DNA of 64,000 nt from Linum tenue (lineage: Eukaryota > Streptophyta > Magnoliopsida > Malpighiales > Linaceae). Location of the stretch: the NCBI GenBank assembly GCA_946122785.1, contig CAMGYJ010000011.1:1116001-1180000 (forward strand), written 5' to 3'. This document shows, piece by piece, positions 46,819 to 58,754 of this stretch; positions within the stretch are counted from its first letter, which is position 1, and every line of letters begins with the position of its first letter. The notes under the pieces were generated by a model, which saw only the letters and a list, made by a program, of their open reading frames with translations, ran no database searches and was not told where the DNA came from. Position numbers and translations under genes: made by a program.

Positions 46819-47887
46819 GCAGTCCGGGTCTCAGAAGAAATTGATCCAAAAGCCAGATGGGAAATTATTAAGAAACCCCAAATTGAGCTCTGCGAAAGAT
46901 AAACAAAAAAAAAGGGGATTTCTTTAATGGCTTAAATCCTACTGGGCATATAAAGATAGAAGGAATCTGGGAAGGAGTGAGATACGCAGCAGAAGATGGC
47001 AAGGGTTTTTAAACGATTAAATCAATGGAAGAGAAAATGGCGGCGTGGAAGGAAGGAGAAGGAAAGTCAAGAGGGAATACGTGAAGGAAAAGGCGAGGAA
47101 AGTTATAACAAGGAAGAAAAGGTCAGTTGGTCGGTAGAGGAGCATTCAAGACAGCGTTCAACGTGTGCGTAGTTGGCCATTTCACCCATTTTTAGGTGGC
47201 GCGATGCGACGGAAATGGCTTGAACTTGGAGCTTGGTTGGACCCATGCCATGGCGGCCGCAGCAGCAGCTAGACAGCATCTGGTCTCGCTGCTGGCTACT
47301 TTTGGTTCATTGGTTGTGTGGCTGTCACACTCAACCATGATTCTTGATGTGTTTTTTTTTTTTTTACGGTAATCTATGTGTGAAGCTATTATTGAACACG
47401 TAATGAATTTACATCATCCACCGAAATTGGTTCAATCACAATGAGAGGAGGTCTGTCATATGAAAATCCAATAGCTTCCCCTTCTTTTTCTATGATCTAA
47501 ATGGATTCATGTTGTTGAATCTTGATAAAAACATAGTGGTATAAGGAGGCTTTGATTATGCTAGTAACGACTCGCACGTTTCAATGAGGGCTTTGACTTC
47601 GACGAAATGGATTGTTTCTCAAGTGATCATGGCGCTCGTATTGAAAAATGCAAAGACAAGGATCTTGTTAAGTTGACAAGACATCGACTTTTATAAAATT
47701 AACAATACCCACCATGTTGCGATAGAAGAAGAAGAAGAAAGTTATGTCTTTCGAAACTCGACCGGTCCATCGATCGGTCACCTCACTAGGATGTTGACCT
47801 CCATTCCCAGCAATGACACAACTTGGCTTGTGATTCGTTTTTTAGTTTCATCGTGTGTTACAACTTACAAGCTACGACAATTGATTG
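46819..47887. other. Intergenic region
   Basis: The part next to 46818 would be the promoter and leader of the small candidate gene. A T-run is at about 47351-47364. No further signal. Confidence 0.35.
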
Positions 47888-48761
47888 TCATTTTCTGAAT
47901 CTTTGATTGAGACAAGATCCAGATCTGCCTCGATGCCAGGTGTGTTGGGCGAAACCTGAAACGATGGAGAACTTCTTTTGGGAGTGTCCAATCGCTACAG
48001 CCCTCTGTACTCATTCGAGATTGGAGCATTTGGGCACGGGTTGCCGCGCCATTCATTTCTATTTTCCTTAAAAAGTATTTGATTAGGATGACCCAGCCGA
48101 CGCGATTATGGCTCTGGGGGCGCTCCTGTGGCGTATTTGGAAATCTAGAAACTAGGTTGCCTTTAAGGGCAAGCAGTTTTGATTCCTCGACTAATGCGCC
48201 AATACCATCAGAACTCCATGAATGGGTGTCCTTACCGGAGGATAGGGTGATATGAGATCAGTTTCCTTTGCAGTAGAATCTGGAGGTGGTAGATTCGACC
48301 TCTGTCATCTGTATGTGGGATGGTGCAGTACGTGGCTTATCTTAAAGGTTGGTTAGTGGTCTTAGCAAGAGGAATGGTACTTGAAAACATTGTTGACCCT
48401 CTTATGGTGGAGTCTATTGTCCTTCGTGAAGCTATTCGGTGGTGTCAGGATCTGGGGATTGTCAAGTTCGGTTTAAAGGTGATGCGAAGATGCTCATTAA
48501 TAAGATTAATGCCAAGGATGCTCAAGACAGTCGTGTTGGGGCTATTGTCCTATAGATTTTGCGTATGATGGCTCTGAATAGTGGTTTTCATGTTCGATTG
48601 GTGGGTCGCATTAGCAATAGGGTATCCCATTCAGTGGCTATGGAGGTCCGTTCATTGCCTCCGACTTCATGTAAATTGTATGATTTTCGTGTCTGGATTG
48701 GGTCCAGGATGTAATTCATGATCTTTTTATCAATCAATATGATTACCTTTTGTTAAAAAAA
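47888..48761 (+). mobile_element. Degraded 5'-truncated LINE
   Basis: Begins in the zinc-binding region (CQVCWAKPETMENFFWEC, in broken frames), continues through a frameshifted RNase H-like domain (VESIVLREAIRWC at about 48407-48445) and ends with TCCAGGATGTAATTC...CAATATGATTACCTTTTGTTAAAAAA. Homologous to the LINE at 36942-40062 but older, with several stops. No clear target duplication. Confidence 0.75.
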
Positions 48762-49312
48762 TATAACGATCTACGGTTCCCAATAGTAAGCAAAAGCTCG
48801 TTTCCTTATCATTAGATGAAAAATTAATCCAAAAGTGTAGGCACTTGAAACTTACATTTGAGAGCACACTACCATAGTCTATTACGGAATCATAGCTTTG
48901 GCTTTGCCTCGTAAGGATTTTCCCTAGATTAGATACATATGTTCATATGTTGCACACAGACAAGCAAATGTTTGAGATCATGTCACATCTGTCGATGTTC
49001 GTTCCTTTCATTTTCCATTATTTGTGCCATCTTGGTCCGACCTCTATGGTTGCCTACTTCGATGCATCTGTGTGAATATCTTGATAATAACATCATTCAA
49101 GTAAGCGTAACTCAAGATAAACTATTTTAGAACCGGTAAACAAAACAATTTACCAAATGTTATATTTAATCAATCACGATTAGTCGATTACAACTTCAAC
49201 ATAGGTGAGTAATTCATTTAACACTTCAACTTAGTTTTTGTGATGAAATAGATTTCACTACCAATAACTAAAAAGAAAGTAAAATGTATTATTTGTGAAC
49301 AAATCAATTAAT
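48762..49312. other. AT-rich intergenic DNA
   Basis: Nothing recognisable was seen on either strand. Confidence 0.4.
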
Positions 49313-49327
49313 TTAGTGGGTGTAAGC
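49313..49327. repeat. 15 bp direct repeat, left copy
   Basis: TTAGTGGGTGTAAGC here is repeated exactly at 62334-62348. The two copies bracket the transposon-related gene and LTR element 2. It could be a long target duplication or a recombination microhomology. Confidence 0.6.
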
Positions 49328-50593
49328 TACTGTTTGAGTCTAACTGAGAGTAGGAGGTAGACTCGTGAGAAAGGAGGGTGAGAAGAGTAAACAATAGAAA
49401 GGTTTGGGACACCAGAGCTTTTAGAGAGAGAAAGTTCGTAGTAGTAGAGTGAGAGAGTGAAAAATGTGATCCCCTCACCCACCGGAGTAAATGCCATATT
49501 TATAGGCTACATGGTGGTGGGTGAGTGGTTTGGATTACATGATGGTACAACGACATGACCACTGACATGTCAGGATTTAGGCCATGCCTCTACCTAGGAT
49601 ATGTCGAGGTTACCTATGACTGTACCTAGGCCCTTGATGTGACTACCTCTCGGGAAGCACGATGACGCTTTCTGCGGCTCTTTGGTCTGGTCCGCGCTTT
49701 GATCTCTCTACGCGCGCGTAGCCTGTAACGCGCTTGAGGTCTTTGCGCTGAGCCGCGCCGGTGTCTTCACGCTGTGTCGCGCGAGAGGTCTTCGGACGTG
49801 GCGCAACTAGGCGGGTCCGGCAGCAACTGGGGTAGTGTCGGTGCGTTTCTCTGGTGCGGCTTGGTCCGAGTCACATGCCCAACAATTGCCCCCATCAGGG
49901 GTGTTCCGCGAATACCTCCTGTTGATTTCCGCCTGATTGACTCGGACCGCGTGATTTCCGTGGGATAGACCTTCCGGGTTCGTTACTGATCATGCTGACT
50001 TTCCGCCTGGATGGAGTCATGCTGATCGCGCGGCTTTCATGGGATTCGTCACGGTTGTTGCGTTGATAGCACGGTTTGTGGGATTGGCTCTGGCCCGCGC
50101 GATCTTCGTGGGATTTTTTCTGCTGGTGCGCCTGGGGTGTTCCGCGAACGGCGCCTGTCTGTTCTTCCGCGCGATTCTCGGTTGGCTGCGCGTGACGCTT
50201 TTGTTTGGGGTTGGATTTTGGGGCGCTTTTTTCTTACTCGTGGGTGTGCCATGCCCCCCAGGCGTTGCGCAGCGCTGGTGACGTCAACGGTTATTGCTAT
50301 GCCTGTTATGATTGCCTGGGATCTAGGTCTGCCACATGTCGTTGTGTGATTGTCCGTTTTGGCGGCCGTTTTGAATTTCGAAAAGGTTCTGACGGTTACG
50401 ACTCCCGAGCCACTTTAACCTTTCGGCTTCCCATCATCAACTATAAATACAACCTACTCTCGGGGGGTTGCCACTCATTCTGCATTCGTACGATTTACTC
50501 CCCACTTCTAACTCCTCTGATCTCTGAGATTCCTCTCCTTCTTCTACAACCTCAATTCTCCCTTTTGCTGTTGCTAACCTGAAAATCATTGCC
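49328..50593. promoter_or_regulatory. GC-rich upstream region of the transposon-related gene
   Basis: From ~49650 the composition shifts to GC-rich with many GCGCG runs (CGCGCGTAGCC, TCCGCGAAC), unlike the AT-rich flank. A TATA-like CTATAAATA at about 50441-50449 is followed by a pyrimidine-rich leader and the ATG at 50594 (MDSTNINETEVV). On the minus strand another TATA-like CTATAAATA lies at about 49497-49505. Confidence 0.45.
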
Positions 50594-51865
50594 ATGGATA
50601 GCACCAACATCAACGAGACCGAGGTCGTGCAGGGCGAAGAAGGTAATCTCTCTTCTTTTCACCTATTTCTTCCGACCGTTCACTGGATTTGGCCGGTTCC
50701 GGCCACGGTGACGGGGCGGGGCAGATGGCGGTGAGGGGGTTCCGGCGACGCCGTCATTCGACAATGATTCCGAAAGGGATTGGGCTGGTTCTCCGGACGC
50801 GCATGTGGTTGTGTCAGGGAGTGGTCAATCGGGCGCGAGAGCTCGTGGGGTGTTGATTATCCGTCGCGATCGTGATGGAAGACCTGAGGCCACGAATTCG
50901 GGGACGCGTGAGGGGTCTGACAGGCGTCGGAGCCGCTCTATCAAGTACGCACGTCCGAGGCAATTAGCCGCCTGGGATTCCAGGGTGTGGGCGCGGCCTA
51001 CACCGTCATAGATTGGGCGGAAATGTGGGGAGATCAGCCGGCGCCTCATGACAACCTTCTGCGCGGGCCTGACCATGCCTCCATCTACAGTCGCCAAGAC
51101 GTGGAGGAAATTGTGCGCGGGTTAGGGTTGCCCCCCAGCTGGGAGTACGCCGTTCCGTCTGTGCGGAGTATGGTCGGGAACTGCCCCCCGGGCTGGTTTG
51201 GCGTCTACACGGAGTATTGGGTGATGGGGTTCAAATTTCCCATTAACCCATTGTTGTGCGCGCTTTATAGGCGCCTCAACTGCTCGGTTGGGCGGCTGTC
51301 TCCCTCCATCATTATGCACGCTAGCTGCCTCCGACTTGCGTGCAAGAGGCTCAAAATCGAGCCCACCTACGGGCTGTTCCTCAAGTTCTACAAGATTAAG
51401 GAGCCCACTAAGACGAGCGACTGTCTCTCGATCAAGCGGCGTGACAATAGGCCCGAGGGCTTTGTGTACGGATCGCCAAAGTTGAAGAAGACGTGGTTCG
51501 AGCGCTTCTTCTACGTGAAGCCCACTCCCGGGGAATGGGCGAGTGAATTTGTTGAGGAGCCAACTGTGTGGAAAAAAGGCGGCACGAACTCATATGAATC
51601 GGAGTTGGGCAAGTACGCCGGGCTCGATGAAGAGTACGAGGCGTGCATGCTGCAGAAGTTCAACCTTTACGAGGCTGGGGTCCGCGAGGCCTGTTTGGCG
51701 GAACTGTTTGCCGATGGTTAGTTGTGCTTCTTTCGTTTTGTATTCTTTCTTATTAACCGCTCTCTTACTATTTATTGGCGCAAGTGTTGATTTTCCAGCC
51801 TGGCCAGTATGATGTCAGTCGATGATGTCTTAAAGGCACCTCGCGCTGGGAGGAAGAAGAAGAAG
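50594..51865 (+). pseudogene. Retroelement-like gene, 5' part (resembles the 'putative gypsy type transposon' domain)
   Basis: A first short exon, MDSTNINETEVVQGEE, ends at GT (about 50643). The main exon is open from about 50921 to 51721 and contains PSWEYAVPSVRS, PPGWFGVYTEYWVMGFKFPI, LNCSVGRLSPSIIMHASC, KFYKIKEPTK and FVYGSPKLKKTWFERFFYV. This pattern, a FPL/FPI motif then conserved Trp and a FF.V block, resembles the plant domain annotated 'putative gypsy type transposon' (PF04195-like). A last segment, MMSVDDVLKAPRAGRKKKKD, after an acceptor at 51798, runs directly into LTR element 2 at 51870 and resumes at 61967. The donor before 51799 is not clear. Confidence 0.5.
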
Positions 51866-51870
51866 GATGG

Positions 51871-53209
51871 TGATAGACCGTCATTTACACATGTTTTTAC
51901 CCTCATACTTACACCGTTTGAGGTGTTGATTCTCGTGTTTTAGGCCGATTTCACGCTAGGTTGTGCTTGTTTGTGTTATTTCAGGTCCTAGTACGTGAAT
52001 GAAGGCTTAGGAGCGAGTCTGGGTCGATTGGACGAAGAACGGACGAAGGGCGAGCTTTTGGAGGAGTGCACGGGCAGACCAGGAGGCTGCACGGCCGTGC
52101 ACATTAGCCATTTGGCCGTGCGCCTCACGCCGAGGCCGTGCACGGGCACATTCCAGGCTTGCACGGCCGTGCGCCTGGCCGTGCAAGGAGGCTGAGCTTG
52201 AATAAATGAAACGGCGCGTTTTGAGAGTTGCACGGCCAGAATGGGGTGGTGCACGGCCGTGCACCTGCCCGTGCACCTGGGGAAATCCGGTTTTAGTGCC
52301 TAATCCGAGCCAAAAGTGGGAGAGTCGTGTTTTCAGAGCAAAAACAGAGCCCTAGAGAGAGAAAGTGCGAAGAACTCATCCTAGAAGCCGTCTTGGAGCT
52401 GGATTTCATCAAATCGAGCCTGGAGATCGTCATAGGAGTGAACATCATCGTCCCGGAGCAGATTATCCTCATCGTTATGAGTATGACTAATCCGATTCTT
52501 GTTTTCTCTTCTCTCTCTATGGAGTAGAACCCTTCTCTCACTTGGGTATGAAGAACCCTAGTTCCTTGTGTTAGGGATTTGATTGTAATGACTTGGGATG
52601 ATATTATTGTTTGATTTTAATCGAATGACGCATGTTTCATGAATTGATTTGAGTCTGATCAGCTTTCTCAATTTCTGCTTCAACCTGAGATAGATAGAAT
52701 CTGATTAGGTTGTTAGAGCCTCTTCATTCGATAGTAGGAGATTGGCTATACGAGAGTTAGCCAGTTTACTGCTTTGTACTGGTGTTCTTGCGCCAGTAGT
52801 GGAGTTCTGTGTTCATAGCCTCAGCTTTCTATCCCGGTGAAGACTAGTCGTCTGCCGGGTAGTTAGACTGAGAGGGCTTGGTCAGCTTAAGAGATTCCAA
52901 GCTACTGTCGGATCTTCCGCAGTCTAATCAACAGTAAATCAACCCAGGGAATTGCAATTGAACCTAACTAAGGGGCTAGGGGGACTCAATCCCGAGTGAC
53001 TCTTAACTGCTTTTGAAAACCGAACCATTTCCTGCTTTCTTACTGCTTTTGCTTTAAACAACAATCACTCGACTTAGTTTGCTAGATAATAGAGAATCAC
53101 GGAGTAAGCAGTAGATCTAGACCCCGGGTTGATAATAACTTGCCTGTTACTGCATTCCCGGACTGCGATTACACTTGGTCGCAGTTTGGTGTTGTGTTTT
53201 GGCGTGTCA
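51871..53209 (+). repeat. 5' LTR of element 2
   Basis: 1339 bp, TGATAG...GTGTCA. Carries TGCACGGCCGTGCA-type palindromes at 52067-52277, then AGAGAGAGAAAGTGCG and GAACCCTAG. Homologous in outline to the element 1 LTR, with low identity. Confidence 0.95.
52067..52277. repeat. GCACGGCCGTGC palindrome cluster, 5' LTR of element 2
   Basis: Three full GCACGGCCGTGC palindromes plus half-sites TGCACGGGC, GCCCGTGCA and GGCCGTGC in 211 bp. Repeated in the 3' LTR at 60820-61030 and, expanded, inside the element at 56241-56597. Confidence 0.9.
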
Positions 53210-53215
53210 AGTTTT

Positions 53216-53233
53216 TGGCGCCGTTGCCGGGGA
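53216..53233 (+). other. Primer binding site (tRNA-Asp) of element 2
   Basis: TGGCGCCGTTGCCGGGGA, identical to that of element 1 and likewise 6 bp after the LTR. Confidence 0.9.
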
Positions 53234-53351
53234 CCCTCTAGGTTATTGGGAAACGTGATAATTTGTTACTCTAGCTTTTATTTACTGCATTTTCTTTCTT
53301 CCACCTGTGTGCCTTCACGGGTTGTTTCTGCTGATTGTGTGCAGGTAGTGC

Positions 53352-56038
53352 ATGACCCGTAGCCAGTCGGGAGATCTACTACCACTTGACCAGGAGCTTG
53401 AACGAACCTGCAGGAACTCCAAGCGGGTTCTAAAGGCGCGACTGGCTGCGGAGAAGGCGCTGTCACAGCTGCAGAGAGAAGAAGAAGAAGGAGAGATGGG
53501 TGATCCGCAGAACCATGTGATCCCCGAGGAGCAACCATGGGATCCTACTGGACCGCTAGGGCTGCGGACATGAGGTCACCATTCAACACCCTCAGGTCCC
53601 AGCCAACAACTTTGAGGTGAGCACCTCCGTGATCACCATGCTGCGCGGTTCAGTAGTGTTCCGTGGTAAGGAGGGAGAGTGCCCTCGATCACATCTCAGG
53701 CGATTCCACGAGCTCATCGATGGAATCAAGATCAATGGGGTACCAGCAGATGCCATCCAGCTGAGGTACTTCCCATTCACTCTGGAGGGGCAGGCCAAGG
53801 AGTGGCTAGACACTCGACCTCCGGGCTCCATCACCACGTTCGCCAACCTGGCGGACAAGTTCCTCACCCGCTACCATCCTCCATCCAAGACAGCTGATCT
53901 CCAGAAGCAGATTACACATTTTGCTCAGGATGAGGATGAGACCATCAGGGATGCATGGGAGAGGTACAACAGCCTTTTCTCAGGTGTCCCAATCATGGTT
54001 TAACGATGCATTCAAGGTGGGCACCTTCTATCACGCTCTTCCCGGAGGACAAGCAGCTGATTGATTCGGTTTGTGGCGGGAACATGCTGACCAAAACCCC
54101 GCCACAGCTGAATCAACTCTATTGAAGAGATGGCGGAGAATGGTTATGATTGGGGCACTGCCAGGAGATCGAGGAGAGCACCAGGGCCGGGGTGTGCTGT
54201 TGTGGGCACCCAGTCATCTGATTTGGTGCAGGTAGTATCGAAGCTGGTCTCAGCTATCGATCGTTCCGGGATGATTCCAGGGACCGGACAGCAGCAGGCG
54301 ATGCTCTGCCAGTGGTGCGAGAGCACACCATCATATGGTGGAAGACTGCCAGGCGATGAAGGAATCGACCACACCCCAGGAGCAGGTGAACTTCATCAAA
54401 CAATGTCAGGCGCAATGACCCCTACAGCAACACGTACAATGAGGGGTTGGCGCCAGCATCCTAACTTCTCCTGGGCTGGGCCAAATCCCAGACCACCACC
54501 TCCACAGGGACCACCGGGCTTCCAGAGGCCACCATATCAGCCCAGACAGGGGCAATTCCAGCAGCCAGGTGCAGCCCCTGCTGCCCCAGTGCAGAACGAT
54601 AAGATGGCTGACCTGCAGGACTTGGTGGGGTTCTCTCGCCAGTGTTAGTGCTCAGAAATTCAACACCTTTGAGCAGTCATGGAGAAGGCCTCGGGTCAAC
54701 TCCTGGCTCTGGAAGCTGGTCAGAGGAATACACGGGCTGTTTTGCAGGATATCCAGAACCCAGCTGGGGAGCGTGGCCCAAGCAGTGGCTCAAAGGGCGC
54801 CTGGTACTCTACCAGCGCAGACCATCCCTCATCCTCGCGACCCCCACGAGACTGCCAATGCCATCATGACCAGGAGTGGCAAGCTGACTGTTGATCCCCT
54901 GCTCGGGGAACCGGAGAAAGAAAGCCCTGTCGTAGCATCTCCAGCGGTGGAACACGAAGTAGAGAAGGAGTTGAGGTGCCTGCACCTAAACCGCAACCAG
55001 TAGTGAAGGAGTATGTCCCTAAACTCCCTTTCCCTACTCGGTTGCACAGAGACAGGCTGGAGACAGAGTTCGAGAACTTCATGGCCATGCTCAAGAAGCT
55101 GAATGTCCAAGTGCCCTTTCTTGAGGCACTATCGCAAATGCCAAAGTATGCGAAGTTTCTGAAAGAGCTTCTCTCAAAGAAGCAGAAGCTGAGTGAGCTG
55201 GCCACTGTGAGCTCAGCGAGGAGATGCTCGGCTATTCTGCAGAACAAGCTGCCGCATGAAGAAAAGGACCCAGGTAGTTTCACTATCCCGTGCTCTATCG
55301 GTAAATTGCATGTAGAGAAGTCCTTGGCGGATTTAGGTGCTAGTATCAATGTTATTCCATATAAATTGTTCATGAAAACTAGGCCTAGGTGAACCCCGTG
55401 CTACTAGGATGACCCTTCAATTAGCTGACAGATCGGTAGTGCATCCTAGGGGTATAGTGGAAGACCTTCTGGTCAAGGTTGGCAAATTCACATATCCTGT
55501 GGATTTTGTTATCCTGGACATCAGTGAGGGACACAGAAGTGCCTCTCTATACTGGGAAGGCCTTTTCCTGGCCACCGCCAAGGCTCTCATAGATGTGCAT
55601 GATGGGACCTTAGTTCTGAGGGATGACGAGGAGCGAATAACATTTTCTGTTGCTAACACTATACCTGATTCGTTACCTCTGCATGCTGTATCTCACCAGG
55701 AGCACGAGTCTGTCGTGTATCCTTCTGTGCTGCCTGTTTTGCAGGACCCGCCTCTCACATCTTCGCCGCCACTCCGGACCACTCCATCATCCAAAGAACA
55801 GGTCAAGGAGGAGTGGCGGCCGAAACTGCAGGCAGCTAAGCCTGCTCGCACGAAAGCCGGAGACCACTATGAGCTGGTCCCGCCCCCACCTTGGCCATCC
55901 GAGTATTCACTCGCTTGCATCCTACCGGATGGCCAAGTCGAGCTGGCAAATGCAGGTGGCCACATTCGTCGTGTACATGGCCAACATTTGAAGCTTGTAC
56001 CTCAAGAGCGATGTGGATCCGCTCTTGAGGGCACCTGA
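53352..56038 (+). pseudogene. gag-pro: Gag-protease polyprotein of LTR element 2, multiply frameshifted
   Basis: Collinear with the element 1 polyprotein but split over all three frames. Pieces are: MTRSQSGDLLPLDQ start (53352-53573), capsid-like domain (53617-54003; EWLDTRPPGS, FLTRYHPPSK), zinc-knuckle region with CQWC near 54310, linker, protease region (54976-55392; SLADLGASINVIPY), and 55409-56038 with ATAKALIDV and the pol-terminal tail EYSLACILPDGQVEL. At least eight single-base shifts are needed to align it to element 1. It shares the same protease-to-tail junction, so the pol deletion predates the split of the two families. Confidence 0.85.
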
Positions 56039-56240
56039 TCCTACACTTCCCTGAGCATCCATACTGGCGTCCAGCTAAAAGACGGTAAAGAAGCGCTTGT
56101 GGGAGAGGCAACCCCACCGAGGTTTGCATTTTCTTACTCTTTTTCCTTTGATTTTGTGTGTTTTTGAGTCTTGAGACGTTGATCTGGAGTTCCGTGTCGT
56201 GTTTGAGTGGAAACAGGTTGATTTCGGGACCCCAGCAAGG

Positions 56241-56597
56241 TGCACGGCCAGAAAATCAGCTTGCCACGGCCGTGCGCCTTGGCTGGTTTGGCCGTGCGCG
56301 CTCTCGGCACTAGTTGCACGGCCAAATGTGCTATGTGCACGGCCGTGCAACTCTCTCGGCCAGGCCGTGCAGCCTTGCACGGACAGTTGGAAGGCCTCGC
56401 ACGGCCGTGCAGCACCCTCGGCCAGGCCGTGCGAGCTCTCGCACCAAGTTGCACGGCCAAATGTGCATTGCGCACGGCCGTGCAACTCCCTCGGCCAGGC
56501 CGTGTCGCCTGCACGGGCAAAAAGCCCAGGTGCACGGCCGTGCGCCTCTGCCCGTGCAGCCGAGGCACGGGCTCTATAAATGGCCGTGCACGGCCAT
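56241..56597. repeat. Internal GCACGGCCGTGC cluster with TATA box, element 2
   Basis: An expanded version of the LTR palindrome cluster, with five or more full palindromes and many GGCCGTGC/GCACGGCC half-sites, outside any LTR. A TATA-like CTATAAATG (56574-56582) is embedded at its right end, immediately followed by another palindrome. This looks like an internal promoter for the third ORF. Confidence 0.75.
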
Positions 56598-57417
56598 AGT
56601 GGTCAGAATCCCAAATTTTTCTCCGCCGGAAACCTCTCCCCCTCGCCGGGAAAACCGCGCCAAACCTCCCTATTTTGATTTTTCCGGCCACTTTGGGTCC
56701 GTTTTTCACCAAACCAACACAAAACCCATTCTTTCCACACCTAGGGCGGCCTATCCCCCGAGTTTGAGCGGGTTTGGGCGACATTTTTGTCGCCGGAGGC
56801 GATTTCCGGCGAGAATCCGGCGAGGCTCCGACGAGCATTTCCGGGCAAAATTTCGGCATTTCGTCGCTTCCATCGCCTTCCCCTCCTCTTCCCCTACACC
56901 TCTACTTGAGTCTCCAGGTTTGATTTTGCCCCTAACTTTGTTAATTTTGGAGAATTGAGTGTGTAGGGTGTATGTTAGAGAACTTGTTTGAATCATGCGA
57001 TTTGTGTGAAATTGATTGAGGGGAATGCATGGGATGTGATTGAATTATGTTGGGCAATGTCCCGTTTGTTTGATTGAGCCCTTGTGTGCAAGAATTTGGC
57101 CAATTTTCTGCTTCACTTAATAGTGCACACAAGGTGTTCGATGAAATGCCTGTTTTCCATGCCATGTTGTGGCCACCGGTTGGGACCCTTAATGATGTCG
57201 GTTGTGGGTGTTTTTGCTATGGATGTGAACCTTGAGTTGCCTACTTTATTGTGAATGTGCACCCCCACCCGGTTTTATGCTTGATTTATCGAGTTTTTGA
57301 CCCCCGAACTATGGATGAAACCATGGTTCGGCTGCTTCCTGTTCTTAAGTGTAGGGGTGGACTTGACCTTTTCTTTGGCTCTTTTGGTTCCACTTTGGGT
57401 TGTTGTTTTGCAGGGCG
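56598..57417 (+). other. Putative leader with intron for the third ORF of element 2
   Basis: A GC-rich leader (CGCCGG-type) runs to CTCCAG|GTTTGATTTTG near 56917, a plausible donor. A plausible acceptor, TTTTGCAG, lies near 57413, just before the ATG at 57418. A spliced leader would fit known splicing of third-ORF transcripts in Athila-type elements, but this is inference from sequence. Confidence 0.4.
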
Positions 57418-58754
57418 ATGACACAACCTAATTTCCAGCACCCGTTCATCCGGGATCTCAGGAGGGGTCCCCACCGCAGCGCGCTTCAAGCAGGTCGTGG
57501 AAACCCCGTTTGGCGCCCACCATTTGCTTTTCCAAACGGGAGTTTCGGCAATTGCACTGCTACGACCAGATTTCCGCCGTGCTCGCCAACCCTGCATGAC
57601 GCCGTCTATTCCAGATCTGCGAGACGTGCTACAACGAGCCGGTGTGGGAGTTCTACACCACGTTCAAGCACAACTCCACGACCAGGTACCATGATCGTAC
57701 AGCCGTTCAATTCAGGCTGGGTGGGGTCCCCCGATCCTTGAGCTATCACGAGCTGGCTGAGGCTCTCGACCTCGACCTCGACAACGATCGGGACTACGTC
57801 ACCGAGCTTAAGGAGCCGGAGGTGGACTTTAAGAGGCTGTACACCAGCCTGGCTCAGCCTGGCCAGACGCTTCCTTTCAAGTCTGGGAGGACGAAGGCAT
57901 CGACCCTGCGGATTGAGTACCGACTTCTCCACCACCTGCTGGGGAAGTCTTACACTCCTACATATGATAGCTCCGGCCACATCACGAAGAGGCCCCTGTA
58001 CTTCCTCGATTCGATCCGAGAGCGCGACCACCCTCTCCACCTGGGTTCGGTGGTGGCCAGGACATTTGCGAAGACGGCCAAGGAGCTGAAGAGCCTCCAC
58101 TGCGCCCCCCTCATCACCCGCCTGGTCACCTTCTTCGGCCTCTCACTGCAGGGGTGCACCAAGGAGGGGGAGACCCAAATCTTTGGCGCTGCGACGATCG
58201 GGAAGATGCTGTTGTTGCGGGAGAGGAACGGTGTTCAGTGGGTCGAGGGATTTCCGGAGCCCGAGGAGGAGGCTGACGATGCGGTGGACATCGATGAGGT
58301 GGAGGCTGCTGTGGATGCTGCTGCGGATGCTGCTGCGGCTGCTGCTGATGATCCCCCACCGACTGATTTCCATTTTGGGGGTGGCAGCTCCACTTTCCAG
58401 GGCCAGGACTACTTCACCCAGCAGTTCGAGCAGCTGCGGATACAGAACCAGCTGCTCCTCGACCAGCAGATGCAGTTCCAGCAACAGTACGCGGCAGATC
58501 AGGCCGAGTACCGCCACAGGCTGGACGCGATCCAGGCTCAGCAGGGCGTGACTCTCGCCCATATCGAGCGGGAGAAGCGCCGTTCCCAGCGCATGCAGGA
58601 GGTTCAGCAGCACCTGCTTCAGCTGGTTCCGGGCGATCCACCGGTCTGGAGGACTCCCTGGGATGACTCCCCTCCCCATGACGGCGCGGCTGGCGCTGCC
58701 GGTGATGATGCATTCATGGATGACATCGACTTCACCGATCTTGGCGACGAGTAG
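57418..58754 (+). pseudogene. Athila-type third ORF (ATHILA ORF-1 domain) of element 2
   Basis: The long open part (57600-58754) encodes CYNEPVWEFYTTFKHN, FRLGGVPRSLSYHELAEALDL, IEYRLLHHLLGKSYTP, HPLHLGSVVARTFAKTA and PLITRLVTFFGLSLQG, the pattern of the ATHILA ORF-1 family that sits between pol and the 3' LTR. The C-terminal third has an acidic, Ala-rich run, then a Gln-rich coiled coil (LLLDQQMQFQQQYAADQAE) and an acidic end. A stop (57597-57599) and a frame change separate it from the likely ATG at 57418, so it is broken at its start. Its role in the element is unknown; the position is that of env-like ORFs. Element 1 lacks it. Confidence 0.7.

Noticed and set aside
50039..50281. Hydrophobic 80-codon ORF in the GC-rich region
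   Set aside because: Upstream of the TATA-like site and the first ATG of the transposon-related gene; composition follows GC-rich repeats rather than a membrane protein.
57606..58679. Long minus-strand ORFs opposite the third ORF of element 2
   Set aside because: Antisense by-products of GC-rich coding sequence; the plus strand matches the Athila-type domain.
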